From positions 1 through 22,068 of the forward strand of contig JBOHDE010000042.1 in NCBI GenBank assembly GCA_050699035.1: a stretch of 22,068 nucleotides of DNA, written 5' to 3'. The notes below the pieces were generated by a model. The model did not search any database and was not told the DNA's origin. It worked only from the letters and a program-made list of their open reading frames with translations. The position numbers were made by a program, and so were the translations under genes. Each line of letters begins with the position of its first letter. Positions within the stretch are counted from its first letter, which is position 1. Shown here one piece after another: positions 1-7,118 of this stretch. The DNA is from WHTB01 sp050699035. GTDB lineage: Bacteria > Actinomycetota > Actinomycetes > Propionibacteriales > Nocardioidaceae.

Positions 1-819
1 GAGGTCGTGTTCAGCGACGGTGCGCTGACCGGCGCCGAGTGGGAGACGGTCGTCGCCGACGCCGTCCGCCGGATCGAGTCCGGCAGCATCGACAAGGTGG
101 TGCTGGCCCGTGACCTGGTGGCGCAGTGCGCGGCCGACGTGGACATCCGCTGGCCGCTGCGGCGGCTGATCGAGCAGTACCCGACCTGCTGGACGTTCCA
201 CGTGGCCGGGATGCTCGGTGCGACGCCCGAGATGCTGGTGCGGCGCGAGCGCGGCCTGGTGACGTCTCGGGTGCTGGCCGGCACGATCCGGCGCACCGGT
301 GACGACGAGCACGACCTCGCCCTGGCCGGCTCGCTGGCCCGCTCCAGCAAGGACCTCGAGGAGCACGAGTACGCCGTCCGGTCGGTGGCCGAGGTGCTGG
401 GCCAACATTGCACCGGGATGAACGTGCCCGAGTCGCCGTTCGTGCTGCACCTGCCGAACGTCATGCATCTGGCGACCGACGTGACCGGGGTGGTCGGCGC
501 CGGGGACTCGACCACGTCGCTCGGGCTGGCCGCGGCCCTGCACCCGACCGCGGCGGTCGGCGGCACGCCCACAGCGTCGGCGGTCGACCTGATCGCGGAG
601 ATCGAGGGGATGGACCGTGGACGGTACGCCGGCCCGGTCGGCTGGATCGACGCAGGCGGCGACGGCGAGTGGGGCATCGCGCTGCGCTCGGCGGACGTAC
701 GCGGGGACAGGGTGCGGCTGTTCGCGGGCTGCGGCATCGTCGCCGGGTCGGACCCGGAGGCCGAGCTGGCCGAGTCACAGGCCAAGTTCGTCCCGGTCCG
801 CGACGCACTCGGCCGCTGA
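1..819 (+). CDS. menF: Isochorismate synthase, C-terminal part (5' end outside window)
   Basis: This enzyme converts chorismate to isochorismate, the first committed step of menaquinone synthesis. The frame is open to the window edge, so the GTG at 7 is probably internal. About 272 residues are visible against roughly 400 for the family, so the N-terminal third is missing. The chorismate-binding fold is clear. In order it shows KVVLAR with the catalytic-type Lys (nt 97-114), GATPEML, LAGTI, SSKDLEEHEYAV, HLATDVTG, the LHPTAAVGGTP signature (nt 538-570), YAGPVGW, and near the end AGCGIVAGSDPEAELAE. It is convergent with menD, with a palindrome between them. That position beside menD, menC and menE favours a menaquinone role over a siderophore or salicylate role. 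Anthranilate synthase component I is the main alternative, but the isochorismate-type motifs and the neighbours argue against it. Confidence 0.93.
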   Translation, partial: EVVFSDGALTGAEWETVVADAVRRIESGSIDKVVLARDLVAQCAADVDIRWPLRRLIEQYPTCWTFHVAGMLGATPEMLVRRERGLVTSRVLAGTIRRTGDDEHDLALAGSLARSSKDLEEHEYAVRSVAEVLGQHCTGMNVPESPFVLHLPNVMHLATDVTGVVGAGDSTTSLGLAAALHPTAAVGGTPTASAVDLIAEIEGMDRGRYAGPVGWIDAGGDGEWGIALRSADVRGDRVRLFAGCGIVAGSDPEAELAESQAKFVPVRDALGR

Positions 820-834
820 CCTCGCTCGCCGAAG

Positions 835-880
835 GTTGTCAGACAGTTCGTGCGCCAGCGCGCACGATTCGTCTGACAAC
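835..880. terminator. Palindrome between convergent menF and menD, probable bidirectional terminator
   Basis: The two 21-nt arms (835-855 and 860-880) are separated by a 4-nt loop, CAGC. Eighteen of 21 positions form Watson-Crick pairs; the others are one G-T wobble and two mismatches at 845/870 and 847/868. It starts 15 nt after the menF stop and ends 6 nt before the menD stop, so it can serve both transcripts. No T-run follows on either strand. Terminator function is inferred from position and stem strength. Confidence 0.7.
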
Positions 881-886
881 TCGGGC

Positions 887-2548
887 TCAGGTGGCGCGGA
901 GCCGGGCGTCGAGGTCGCGGCGGCCGGTGCGGTCGACCGGCACCTCGAGCACCTCGATCCCGGCGACCGGTCTGGTCAGCGCCGCACGCAGCGTCTCTGC
1001 ATCGTCGATCCGCTGGTACGGCGTGCCGGTGGCGGCGCAGAGGCCGGCCAGGTCGACGTCGTGCGGGGTGCCGAACACCCGCTCGAACACCGCGGCGTGC
1101 TCCGGAGCACCCTGCTCGAGCAGCCCGAAGATGCTCCCGCCGCGGTCGTTGGCCACCACGAAGGTGAGGTCGGGACGGGGCTCGTCCGGCCCGACCGCCA
1201 GCCCGCCCACGTCATGCAGGAACGTCAGGTCGCCGAGGTAGGCGATCGCGCGCGCCGAGTCACGGCGGGCCAGCGCGGCCCCGATCGCCGTCGACACGGT
1301 GCCGTCGATCCCGGACAGCCCGCGGTTGGCGATCACCTTGCGGCGTTCACCCACCGGGTACGGCATGGCCATCAGGTCGAGGTCGCGGATCGGGTTCGAC
1401 GACCCGACGACCAGCAGCCCGGCCGGCGGCAGTGCGGCACTCACTGTGGCGGCGACGGCGTACGGCGTGAGCCCGGGCTCGCTCGCCAGCACGGCGTCGA
1501 CGGCGTGTGACGCGGCGCGGTCGGCCGCGCGCCACGCGGCCGGCCAACCAGGGTCCGCGGTGTCAGCGGCCCGAGCGGACCTGACCACGCGGGACGCGGC
1601 GTGGCCGGCATCCGGCCAGACGACACCGGACCGGGCCACCACAACCACCTCGACGTCGGACCGGGCGAGCAGCCGGGCGACCGGCCGTGACAACGTCGGA
1701 TGGCCGTACACCACCACACGTTCGACCTGGGCCGCCAGGTCGCCGTCAAGCAGCAGCCGATAGCAGCGCAGCGCGTTGCCGCCGGTGCGCGCGCCCGAGG
1801 TCGGCTCCGCGAGCAGCGGCCAGCCGGCCGACTCGGCCAGCAGCCGGGCTGGCGGTCCGGCGTCGTCACCGGCCACCACGACGGTGCGCGGCCCGGCCGC
1901 GAGGATGGTCGGCTCGGCGCTCGGCGCCGGCTCTACCGTGGTCCACGGCCGTCCGTCGGCCCGTCCGTCCAGCGGCTCCACCCAGTCGTCGCCGTCCTCG
2001 GGCACCAGCGGGTCGACCAGCTGCACGTTGAGGTGCACCGGCCCGGGGTGCCCGGTGCGCGCGCCGGTCGCCGCCGCCAGCGCCTGCGCCGTGACGCGGC
2101 GCCATGACCGCACCTGCCCAGGCTCCCGGGTCGGGCGCAGCGCGTCGCTGGACAGCCGCACGAAGCCGCCGAAGAGGTGGACCTGGTCGGTGGTCTGGTT
2201 GGCACCCGTCGCGCGCAGCTCGGCCGGCCGGTCGGCGCTGACCACGACCAGCGGTACGCCGGCGTGCGACGCCTCCATGACGGCGGGCAGCAGGTTGCCG
2301 ACCGCTGTGCCCGAGGTCGTCACGACCGCCGTCGGCGCACCGCCCGTCTTGGCCAGGCCGAGGGCGAGGAACCCGGCGGTGCGCTCGTCGATGCGTACGT
2401 GCAGCCGCAGCAGCCCGTCCCGCTCCGCGGCATGCAGTGCGAACGCCAGCGGCGCCGACCGCGACCCGGGCGCGAGCACCACCTCGCGTACCCCGCCGCG
2501 CACGAGCTCGTCGACCAGCACCCGCGCCAACGCCGTCGATGGGTTCAC
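887..2548 (-). CDS. menD: 2-succinyl-5-enolpyruvyl-6-hydroxy-3-cyclohexene-1-carboxylate synthase (MenD)
   Basis: This ThDP-dependent enzyme joins isochorismate with 2-oxoglutarate to make SEPHCHC in menaquinone synthesis. The protein is 553 residues, the normal length. The N-terminal region has PGSRSAPLAFAL (about 27-38), the IDERTAGF stretch carrying the conserved ThDP-activating Glu (E55), TTSGTAVGNLLPAV and SADRPAELR. The C-terminal ThDP/metal domain has NRGLSGIDGT, YLGDLTFLHD and ANDRGGSIFGLLEQG. I chose the GTG at 2548 because it gives the family-like N-terminus NPSTALARVLVDEL and overlaps the menC stop by four bases (GTGA). The frame extends upstream only as an unrelated shadow inside menC. 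It is the last gene of the menE-menC-menD operon. Confidence 0.96.
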   Translation of the reverse strand: MNPSTALARVLVDELVRGGVREVVLAPGSRSAPLAFALHAAERDGLLRLHVRIDERTAGFLALGLAKTGGAPTAVVTTSGTAVGNLLPAVMEASHAGVPLVVVSADRPAELRATGANQTTDQVHLFGGFVRLSSDALRPTREPGQVRSWRRVTAQALAAATGARTGHPGPVHLNVQLVDPLVPEDGDDWVEPLDGRADGRPWTTVEPAPSAEPTILAAGPRTVVVAGDDAGPPARLLAESAGWPLLAEPTSGARTGGNALRCYRLLLDGDLAAQVERVVVYGHPTLSRPVARLLARSDVEVVVVARSGVVWPDAGHAASRVVRSARAADTADPGWPAAWRAADRAASHAVDAVLASEPGLTPYAVAATVSAALPPAGLLVVGSSNPIRDLDLMAMPYPVGERRKVIANRGLSGIDGTVSTAIGAALARRDSARAIAYLGDLTFLHDVGGLAVGPDEPRPDLTFVVANDRGGSIFGLLEQGAPEHAAVFERVFGTPHDVDLAGLCAATGTPYQRIDDAETLRAALTRPVAGIEVLEVPVDRTGRRDLDARLRAT

Positions 2549-3492
2549 GAGACCCGATCCTGCCCGATCAGCGCGCGCACGGCGGCGAGACGCCGCTCCC
2601 ACCGGGCCTGCGTGGTCGCGTCGGCGAGGGGCAGCTGGGTGCCCGGCTCCGGCCGTCGTACGGGCAGCATCCCGTCGACCGGGAGCAGCGGGGCGTCCGT
2701 CACGTCCTGCTCCAGCATGGAGACCGTGGCCAGTCCGCAGGCGTACGGCAGCTCGGGCAGCGCCGCCGCCAGCGCCACCCCGGCCGCGATGCCGACCGAC
2801 GACTCCAACGCACTCGACACGACGACCGGCAGGCCAATCTGCTCGGCGATCCGCAGGCAGGCCCGTACCCCGCCGAGCGGCTGCACCTTGAGCACCGCAA
2901 TGTCGGCCGCAGCGAGCGCCACCACCCGCAGCGGGTCGTCCGCGCGCCGGATCGACTCGTCCGCGGCCACGGGTACGTCGATCCGGCGCCGCACCTCGGC
3001 CAGCTCCTCCACGGTCGCACACGGCTGCTCGACGTACTCCAGTTCGAACGACCGCATCGCGCGCACCGCCTCGACCGCCTGGTCGACGGTCCAGGCACCG
3101 TTGACGTCGATGCGGACGCGCCCGCCCCGGCCGATCGCATCGCGGACCGCCTCGACCCGGGCGAGGTCGTCGGCGAGACTCTGGCCGCGCTCGGCGACCT
3201 TGACCTTCGCGGTCGTGCAGCCACCCGACGCGCGGACGATCTCGACGGCGCGTCCAGGACCGACCGCCGGCACGGTGCAGTTCACCGGCACCTGGTCGCG
3301 GACCGGGTCCGGCCAGCCGACCTCCGCGGCCTCCATCGAGGCGCGCAGCCAGGGCAGCGAGGTCGGCTCGTCGTAGTCCCAGAACGGGCTGAACTCGCCC
3401 CAGCCGGCGGCGCCCTGGAGGAGCATCCCCTCGCGCACGGTCAGCCCGCGGAACCGCGTCCGCATCCCCGTGGCGTAGACGATCTCGGTCAC
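2545..3492 (-). CDS. menC: o-Succinylbenzoate synthase (MenC)
   Basis: This is an enolase-superfamily enzyme that dehydrates SHCHC to o-succinylbenzoate. The protein is 315 residues. Visible catalytic elements are the KxK pair in TAKVKVAERG (K96, K98), the three metal-ligand positions in RIDVNGAW (D129), YVEQPC (E155) and AADESIR (D178), and the second catalytic Lys in LKVQPLGGV (K202). I chose the GTG at 3492 because it overlaps the menE stop as GTGA and because residues before it have no family character. An ATG nine codons further in is possible but would remove the first strand of the capping domain. It is translationally coupled to menE upstream and menD downstream. Confidence 0.95.
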   Translation of the reverse strand: MTEIVYATGMRTRFRGLTVREGMLLQGAAGWGEFSPFWDYDEPTSLPWLRASMEAAEVGWPDPVRDQVPVNCTVPAVGPGRAVEIVRASGGCTTAKVKVAERGQSLADDLARVEAVRDAIGRGGRVRIDVNGAWTVDQAVEAVRAMRSFELEYVEQPCATVEELAEVRRRIDVPVAADESIRRADDPLRVVALAAADIAVLKVQPLGGVRACLRIAEQIGLPVVVSSALESSVGIAAGVALAAALPELPYACGLATVSMLEQDVTDAPLLPVDGMLPVRRPEPGTQLPLADATTQARWERRLAAVRALIGQDRVS

Positions 3493-4529
3493 AGCATCGC
3501 CCGCAACGTGGCCCGGTCGACCTTGCCGGAGTCGAGCATCGGCAGAGTGGGTACGACGACCAGCTGGCGCGGCGCCCATGCCCGAGGGAGGGTCGCCGAG
3601 ACGAAGTCGCGCAACGCTTCGAGACCTACTTTTTCCCTTACTGCAAGGAAAGCGACCACCCGGCTCCCCCACTCCTGGTCGTCGGCGCCGACCACCGCGA
3701 CCTCACCGACGGCCGGGTGCTCGCGCAGCCGCTGCTCGACGGCCGGCAAGGGTACGTTGACCCCGCCGGACACCACCACGTCGTCGGCCCGGCCGAGCAC
3801 CTCGAGCCGCCCGTCGTCGTCCAGCCGGCCGAGGTCGGGCGTGCGGAGCTGACCGTCGACCAGCGTCTCGGCGGTCAGCTCGGGCCGGTCGCGGTAGCCG
3901 TCGAACAGCACCGGACCGAGCAGGTGGATCCGGCCGGTGCTGTCGAGCCGCACCCCGACGCCGTCCAGCGGCACGCCGTCGTAGACGCAGCCGCCGCAGG
4001 TCTCGCTCATCCCGTACGTCGTGACGACGCGGACACCGGCGGCCCGGGAGTCGGTCAGGAGCGTGGGGGTGGCGGCGGCTCCGCCCAGGAGTACGTCGTC
4101 GAAGGCGGTCAGCGCCGACCTGGACTCCGGGTCCGCGAGCAGCCGGACCAGCTGGGTCGGCACCAGTGAGACGTAGCGCCGAACCCCGTCGGCCATGGCG
4201 TCGGCGGCGGCGGCGAACGTCGCGTGCTCGTCGGCGACAACCGGGTCGGTCCCCCCGACCACCGAGCGCAGCAGGACCTGGGCGCCGGCGACGTAGTGCG
4301 CGGGCAGCGCCAACAGCCATTGGCCGGGGCCGCCGATCCGGGCCAGCGTCGCGCGCGCCGAGGCGAGCATGGCCGGGCGGGAGAGCACGACGTCCTTCGG
4401 CCGGCCGGTCGACCCGGACGTACGCACGACCAACGGGGGCGGCTGCGACGCTCGTACCCAGTCGGCCAGCGCCGCATGCACTGCTCGCGGCGGGCCGGCG
4501 AGCGGGTCGAGGGACGTCACGGACGACAA
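3489..4529 (-). CDS. menE: o-Succinylbenzoate-CoA ligase (MenE)
   Basis: This ANL-superfamily adenylate-forming ligase activates o-succinylbenzoate to its CoA thioester. At 346 residues it is shorter than the 450-490 typical of Bacillus or E. coli MenE, but compact forms are usual in actinobacteria. It shows the P-loop TSGSTGRPK (37-45), the TYGMSET adenylate motif, the hinge region DLGRLDDDGRLEVLGRADD, and the C-terminal catalytic Lys in LDSGKVDR (K336). The longest reading starts at a TTG (4529). A GTG at 4520 is equally possible and sits eight bases after a -10-like TAGCCT; no Shine-Dalgarno is visible for either. It is the first gene of menE-menC-menD and is divergent from menA. A short AT-rich, rare-codon patch lies near 3617-3653. 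Confidence 0.93.
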   Translation of the reverse strand: MSSVTSLDPLAGPPRAVHAALADWVRASQPPPLVVRTSGSTGRPKDVVLSRPAMLASARATLARIGGPGQWLLALPAHYVAGAQVLLRSVVGGTDPVVADEHATFAAAADAMADGVRRYVSLVPTQLVRLLADPESRSALTAFDDVLLGGAAATPTLLTDSRAAGVRVVTTYGMSETCGGCVYDGVPLDGVGVRLDSTGRIHLLGPVLFDGYRDRPELTAETLVDGQLRTPDLGRLDDDGRLEVLGRADDVVVSGGVNVPLPAVEQRLREHPAVGEVAVVGADDQEWGSRVVAFLAVREKVGLEALRDFVSATLPRAWAPRQLVVVPTLPMLDSGKVDRATLRAML

Positions 4530-4534
4530 GGCTA
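4529..4534 (-). promoter_or_regulatory. Candidate -10 element for menE, possibly leaderless
   Basis: Read on the minus strand, TAGCCT fits the actinobacterial TANNNT -10 pattern and ends eight bases before the GTG at 4520. No Shine-Dalgarno precedes that GTG, so a leaderless or near-leaderless transcript is inferred. A TGACAA-like -35 candidate lies at 4559-4554, with a spacer of 19 bp, which is long. It falls inside the left arm of the inverted repeat at 4551-4602. Confidence 0.35.
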
Positions 4535-4550
4535 GGCGCTGGTCGCGAGC

Positions 4551-4602
4551 GAGTTGTCAGTGCGCCGTCTCCCGGTCGCCGCCGGAACCGCACTGACAAG
4601 TC
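4551..4602. repeat. Inverted repeat in the menE-menA divergent intergenic region
   Basis: The 14-nt arms 4551-4564 (GAGTTGTCAGTGCG) and 4589-4602 (CGCACTGACAAGTC) match at 13 of 14 positions across a 24-nt spacer. The position upstream of both menE and menA suits an operator better than a terminator. The half-site resembles the arm of the palindrome at 835-880. No regulator can be named from sequence. Confidence 0.6.
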
Positions 4603-4667
4603 GCCCGCGAGCCGAACCACTGGGACACAGTCGACGCGGCACAGCCGTTGCTCGACCTTCTCGCCGA

Positions 4668-4710
4668 CCGCTGCCCGGCCGCTGCCCGGCCGCTGCCCGG
4701 CCGCTGCCAG
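4668..4710 (+). repeat. 11-bp direct tandem repeat just upstream of menA
   Basis: Three full copies of CCGCTGCCCGG (4668-4678, 4679-4689, 4690-4700) are followed by a partial, diverged fourth (4701-4710). The array ends 11 bases before the menA ATG. The unit length is not a multiple of three, which is a further reason not to extend the menA reading frame upstream. Confidence 0.85.
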
Positions 4711-4714
4711 ACTT
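4709..4714 (+). promoter_or_regulatory. Candidate -10-like element for menA
   Basis: CAGACT lies eight bases before the menA ATG, which has no Shine-Dalgarno. The layout mirrors the menE side, where TAGCCT is also eight bases from the start, and suggests leaderless transcription. The first base is not the preferred T, so this is weak. Confidence 0.25.
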
Positions 4715-4721
4715 GCCGGTC

Positions 4722-5597
4722 ATGGCCACCATTGCCCAATGGGTAGACGGCGCTCGCCCACGCACACTTCCGGCGGCCGTCTCCCCGGTAGTCGCCGGCT
4801 CCGGGGCCGCGTACTACGCCGACGGTTTCGTTGCCTGGAAGGCATTGCTGGCCCTGGTCGTGGCGTTGTCGCTGCAGGTCGCGGTCAACTACGCCAACGA
4901 CTACTCCGACGGCGTACGCGGCACGGACGACGACCGGGTCGGCCCGCAGCGGCTGGTCGGGTCGGGCGCCGCAGCGGCGTCGGCGGTGAAGGCCGCCGCG
5001 TTCGCGTCGTTCGGAGTGGCCGCAGTGTGTGGGCTGGTCCTGGCGGCGACGACGGCCTGGTGGCTGGTCGCCGTCGGTGCGGTCGCGATGCTGGCCGCCT
5101 GGTACTACACCGGCGGGTCGGCACCGTACGGCTATCGCGGTCTCGGAGAGGTCAGCGTGTTCGTGTTCTTCGGCCTCGTCGCCGTCGTCGGCACGACGTA
5201 CGTGCAGACCGAGACGGTGACCGGGATGAGTGTCGCGATCGGTGTGGCGGTCGGGGCGTTGGCCTGCGCGATCCTGGTCGCGAACAACCTGCGCGACGCG
5301 CCCACCGACAAGGCGGCCGGCAAGCAGACGCTGGCCGTGGTGATGGGCGACCAGAACACCCGGGTGTTTTACCTCGGCCTGCTGGCGGTGGGGTTCCTGG
5401 TGCTGTTCGGGATCGGGTGGACGCAGACCCGGTGGGCGTTCCTCGGCCTGCTCGCCGCGCCGCTGGCCGGCCTCGCCGCCCAACCGGTCCGCGACGACGT
5501 CACCGGGCCGGGGCTGGTCCGGACTCTCAAGCTGACCGGACTCTGCGAGCTGGTGTACGCCGTCGGCCTGACGGCGGGCCTGGTCATCGCCGCCTGA
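4722..5597 (+). CDS. menA: 1,4-dihydroxy-2-naphthoate polyprenyltransferase (MenA)
   Basis: This integral membrane UbiA-family prenyltransferase attaches the isoprenoid tail to 1,4-dihydroxy-2-naphthoate to give demethylmenaquinone. The protein is 291 residues with eight or nine hydrophobic segments. The first Asp-rich motif is NYANDYSDGVRGTD (56-69), followed by GPQRLVGSG. The second is NNLRDAPTDKAAGKQTLAV (188-206). Both are the prenyl-diphosphate/Mg binding signatures of MenA. I chose the ATG at 4722 because MATIAQWVDGARPRTLPAAV is the family N-terminus. The frame stays open upstream, but that stretch is low-complexity and covers the tandem repeat. It is divergent from menE, with a 28-bp palindrome downstream. 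Confidence 0.95.
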   Translation: MATIAQWVDGARPRTLPAAVSPVVAGSGAAYYADGFVAWKALLALVVALSLQVAVNYANDYSDGVRGTDDDRVGPQRLVGSGAAAASAVKAAAFASFGVAAVCGLVLAATTAWWLVAVGAVAMLAAWYYTGGSAPYGYRGLGEVSVFVFFGLVAVVGTTYVQTETVTGMSVAIGVAVGALACAILVANNLRDAPTDKAAGKQTLAVVMGDQNTRVFYLGLLAVGFLVLFGIGWTQTRWAFLGLLAAPLAGLAAQPVRDDVTGPGLVRTLKLTGLCELVYAVGLTAGLVIAA

Positions 5598-5640
5598 CGG
5601 CCCCGCCGACGTCCCGTTGTGGGTGACATCGTTCCAAATC

Positions 5641-5703
5641 TTTTCTGGTACGGGGGCGCCCCGTTCCACTAGGTCTGGAACGGGGCGCCCCCGTACCAGA
5701 AAA
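5641..5703. terminator. 28-bp perfect palindrome between convergent menA and the PLP-enzyme gene
   Basis: The arms 5641-5668 and 5676-5703 are exact reverse complements (28 of 28) around the 7-nt loop CTAGGTC. It lies 43 nt after the menA stop and 18 nt before the stop of the opposing gene. The stem begins TTTTCTGG and ends CCAGAAAA, so the T-run is on the 5' side on each strand, the reverse of a standard intrinsic terminator. A bidirectional termination or 3'-end stabilising role is inferred from position. Confidence 0.75.
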
Positions 5704-5721
5704 AACGGTGGATCAGGCCGG

Positions 5722-6837
5722 TCAGGTGGGCTCGTGCCACTCGGCGGTGGCGGCGAACTGCTCCAGGGTCTTCGTGTACGGCCCGATGTCGAGCCCGGCG
5801 GCGGCCAGCCAGGCGTCGTCGTAGTAGGTGTGGGCGTACCGCTCCCCGCCGTCACACAGCAGGGTCACCACGCTGCCGGACTGACCGGCCGCGCACATCT
5901 CGGCGACCAGCCGCAGCGCTCCCCACAGGTTCGTGCCGGTCGAGCCACCCACCAGCCGCCCGGTCAGGGCCGACGCCCACCGCATCGCCGCCATCGAGGC
6001 GGCATCGGGTACGGCGATCATCCGATCCACGATCGTCGGCACGAAGCTCGGCTCCACTCGCGGCCGGCCGATCCCCTCGATCCGCGAACCCGTACCCGAG
6101 GTGGCAGCCGCGTCTCCGGAGATCCAGGACGGGAAGAACACGGAGTTCTCCGGGTCGACGACGCAGACCCGGGTGTCGAGCCGCTGGAAGCGCACGTACC
6201 GGCCGATCGTCGCGCTGGTGCCGCCGGTGCCGGCTCCGACCACCACCCAGGCCGGTACCGGGTGCGCCTCATGCGCCATCTGCTCGAACACCGACTCCGC
6301 GATGTTGTTGTTGCCCCGCCAGTCCGTCGCCCGCTCGGCGTAGGTGAACTGGTCCATGAAGTGGCCGCCGCACTCGTCGGCCAGCCGACGCGACTCGTCG
6401 TAGATCGTCGCCGGGTCGTCGACCAGGTGGCAGCGCGCGCCGTAGTACTCGATCAGCTCGACCTTCTCCCGGCTGGTCGAGCGTGGCATCACGGCGACGA
6501 ACGGCAGGCCCAGCAGCCGGGCGAAGTAGGCCTCGCTGACCGCCGTCGACCCCGACGACGCCTCGATCACGGTGGTGCCCTCGCCGATCCAGCCGTTGCA
6601 CAGCGCGTACAGGAACAGCGAGCGCGCCAGCCGGTGCTTCAGGCTGCCGGTCGGATGCACCGACTCGTCCTTCAGGTAGAGCTCGACGCCCCACTCGACC
6701 GGCAGCGGGAACACGTGCAGGTGGGTGTCGGCGCTTCTGTTCGCGTCGGCGTCGACCTTGCGGATCGCTTCGTTGACCCAGGTACGGGTCTCGGGCCGGC
6801 CGCGGTCGACGTCCTGGCAGCGCGGCTCAGGACCCAT
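5722..6837 (-). CDS. PLP-dependent cysteine-synthase-family enzyme, probable L-cysteine desulfhydrase (Cds1-like)
   Basis: This is a fold-type II PLP enzyme of 371 residues. The PLP Schiff-base Lys is in PTGSLKHRLA (K67), the substrate-carboxylate loop is SSGSTAVS (94-101), and the phosphate-binding glycine loop is GAGTGGTS (201-208). The spacing matches the cysteine synthase / cystathionine beta-synthase family. The KHRLARSLF and REKVELIEYYGA stretches resemble the actinobacterial branch I associate with mycobacterial Cds1, which releases H2S, pyruvate and ammonia from cysteine. That assignment rests on recalled similarity; plain cysteine synthase is the main alternative. The start is the ATG at 6837, preceded by AAGGAGGA eight bases upstream, inside the end of the DUF4229-like gene (11-nt overlap). 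It is last in a three-gene minus-strand unit. Confidence 0.8.
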   Translation of the reverse strand: MGPEPRCQDVDRGRPETRTWVNEAIRKVDADANRSADTHLHVFPLPVEWGVELYLKDESVHPTGSLKHRLARSLFLYALCNGWIGEGTTVIEASSGSTAVSEAYFARLLGLPFVAVMPRSTSREKVELIEYYGARCHLVDDPATIYDESRRLADECGGHFMDQFTYAERATDWRGNNNIAESVFEQMAHEAHPVPAWVVVGAGTGGTSATIGRYVRFQRLDTRVCVVDPENSVFFPSWISGDAAATSGTGSRIEGIGRPRVEPSFVPTIVDRMIAVPDAASMAAMRWASALTGRLVGGSTGTNLWGALRLVAEMCAAGQSGSVVTLLCDGGERYAHTYYDDAWLAAAGLDIGPYTKTLEQFAATAEWHEPT

Positions 6838-7102
6838 CGACGTCGTCCTCCTTGCGGCGGGCGGACTCGAAACCTTCGCGGACGCGACCGGCCCGGGCCG
6901 CCACCGACGCCGCCAGCTCGTCGCGGAGCCGACGCAGGAGTACGAGCGCCAGCACCGCCGACACCGCCAGCGCGATCAGCGCGGTCCACAGCGCCGTGAC
7001 GACGGTCCGGTCGAGCCACACCGCCGCAACCAGCCAGACCGCCAGCCAGCAGCCGGCGAACAGCACGAGGCGGGCCGTGGTGTAGAGCAGGAACGGCTTC
7101 AC
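6827..7102 (-). CDS. Small two-TM membrane protein, DUF4229-like
   Basis: The 91-residue protein has two hydrophobic segments (about 9-30 and 36-57) followed by a charged cytosolic tail rich in Arg, Glu and Asp (about 58-91) that may be helical. Length, layout and context match the DUF4229 family of actinobacteria, whose function is unknown to me. The start is a GTG (7102), 16 bases after the stop of the upstream dehydratase. A TACGCT -10-like element lies in that gap. The 3' end overlaps the next gene by 11 bases and contains its ribosome binding site, so the two are translationally linked. Confidence 0.75.
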   Translation of the reverse strand: MKPFLLYTTARLVLFAGCWLAVWLVAAVWLDRTVVTALWTALIALAVSAVLALVLLRRLRDELAASVAARAGRVREGFESARRKEDDVDGS

Positions 7103-7110
7103 AGCAGATC

Positions 7111-7116
7111 AGCGTA
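7111..7116 (-). promoter_or_regulatory. Candidate -10 element for the DUF4229-like gene
   Basis: On the minus strand TACGCT fits TANNNT and ends eight bases before the GTG at 7102, in the 16-bp gap after the dehydratase stop. It could give the last two genes a separate start within the unit. No good -35 or Shine-Dalgarno is visible. Confidence 0.25.
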
Positions 7117-7118
7117 GG

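Noticed and set aside
2549..3022. Upstream extension of the menD frame by 158 codons
   Set aside because: The added residues are low-complexity Arg/Gly/Ala shadow of menC. The GTG at 2548 gives the normal length and overlaps the menC stop.
4554..4721. N-terminal extension of menA by 56 codons
   Set aside because: The extension runs through an inverted repeat and an 11-bp tandem array, is Arg/Pro-rich, and is not seen in the family start as I know it.
5617..6999. 460-codon + strand frame opposite the PLP-enzyme gene
   Set aside because: It starts inside the menA downstream palindrome region, has an Arg/Pro/Gly-rich shadow composition, and lies over a clear minus-strand enzyme gene.
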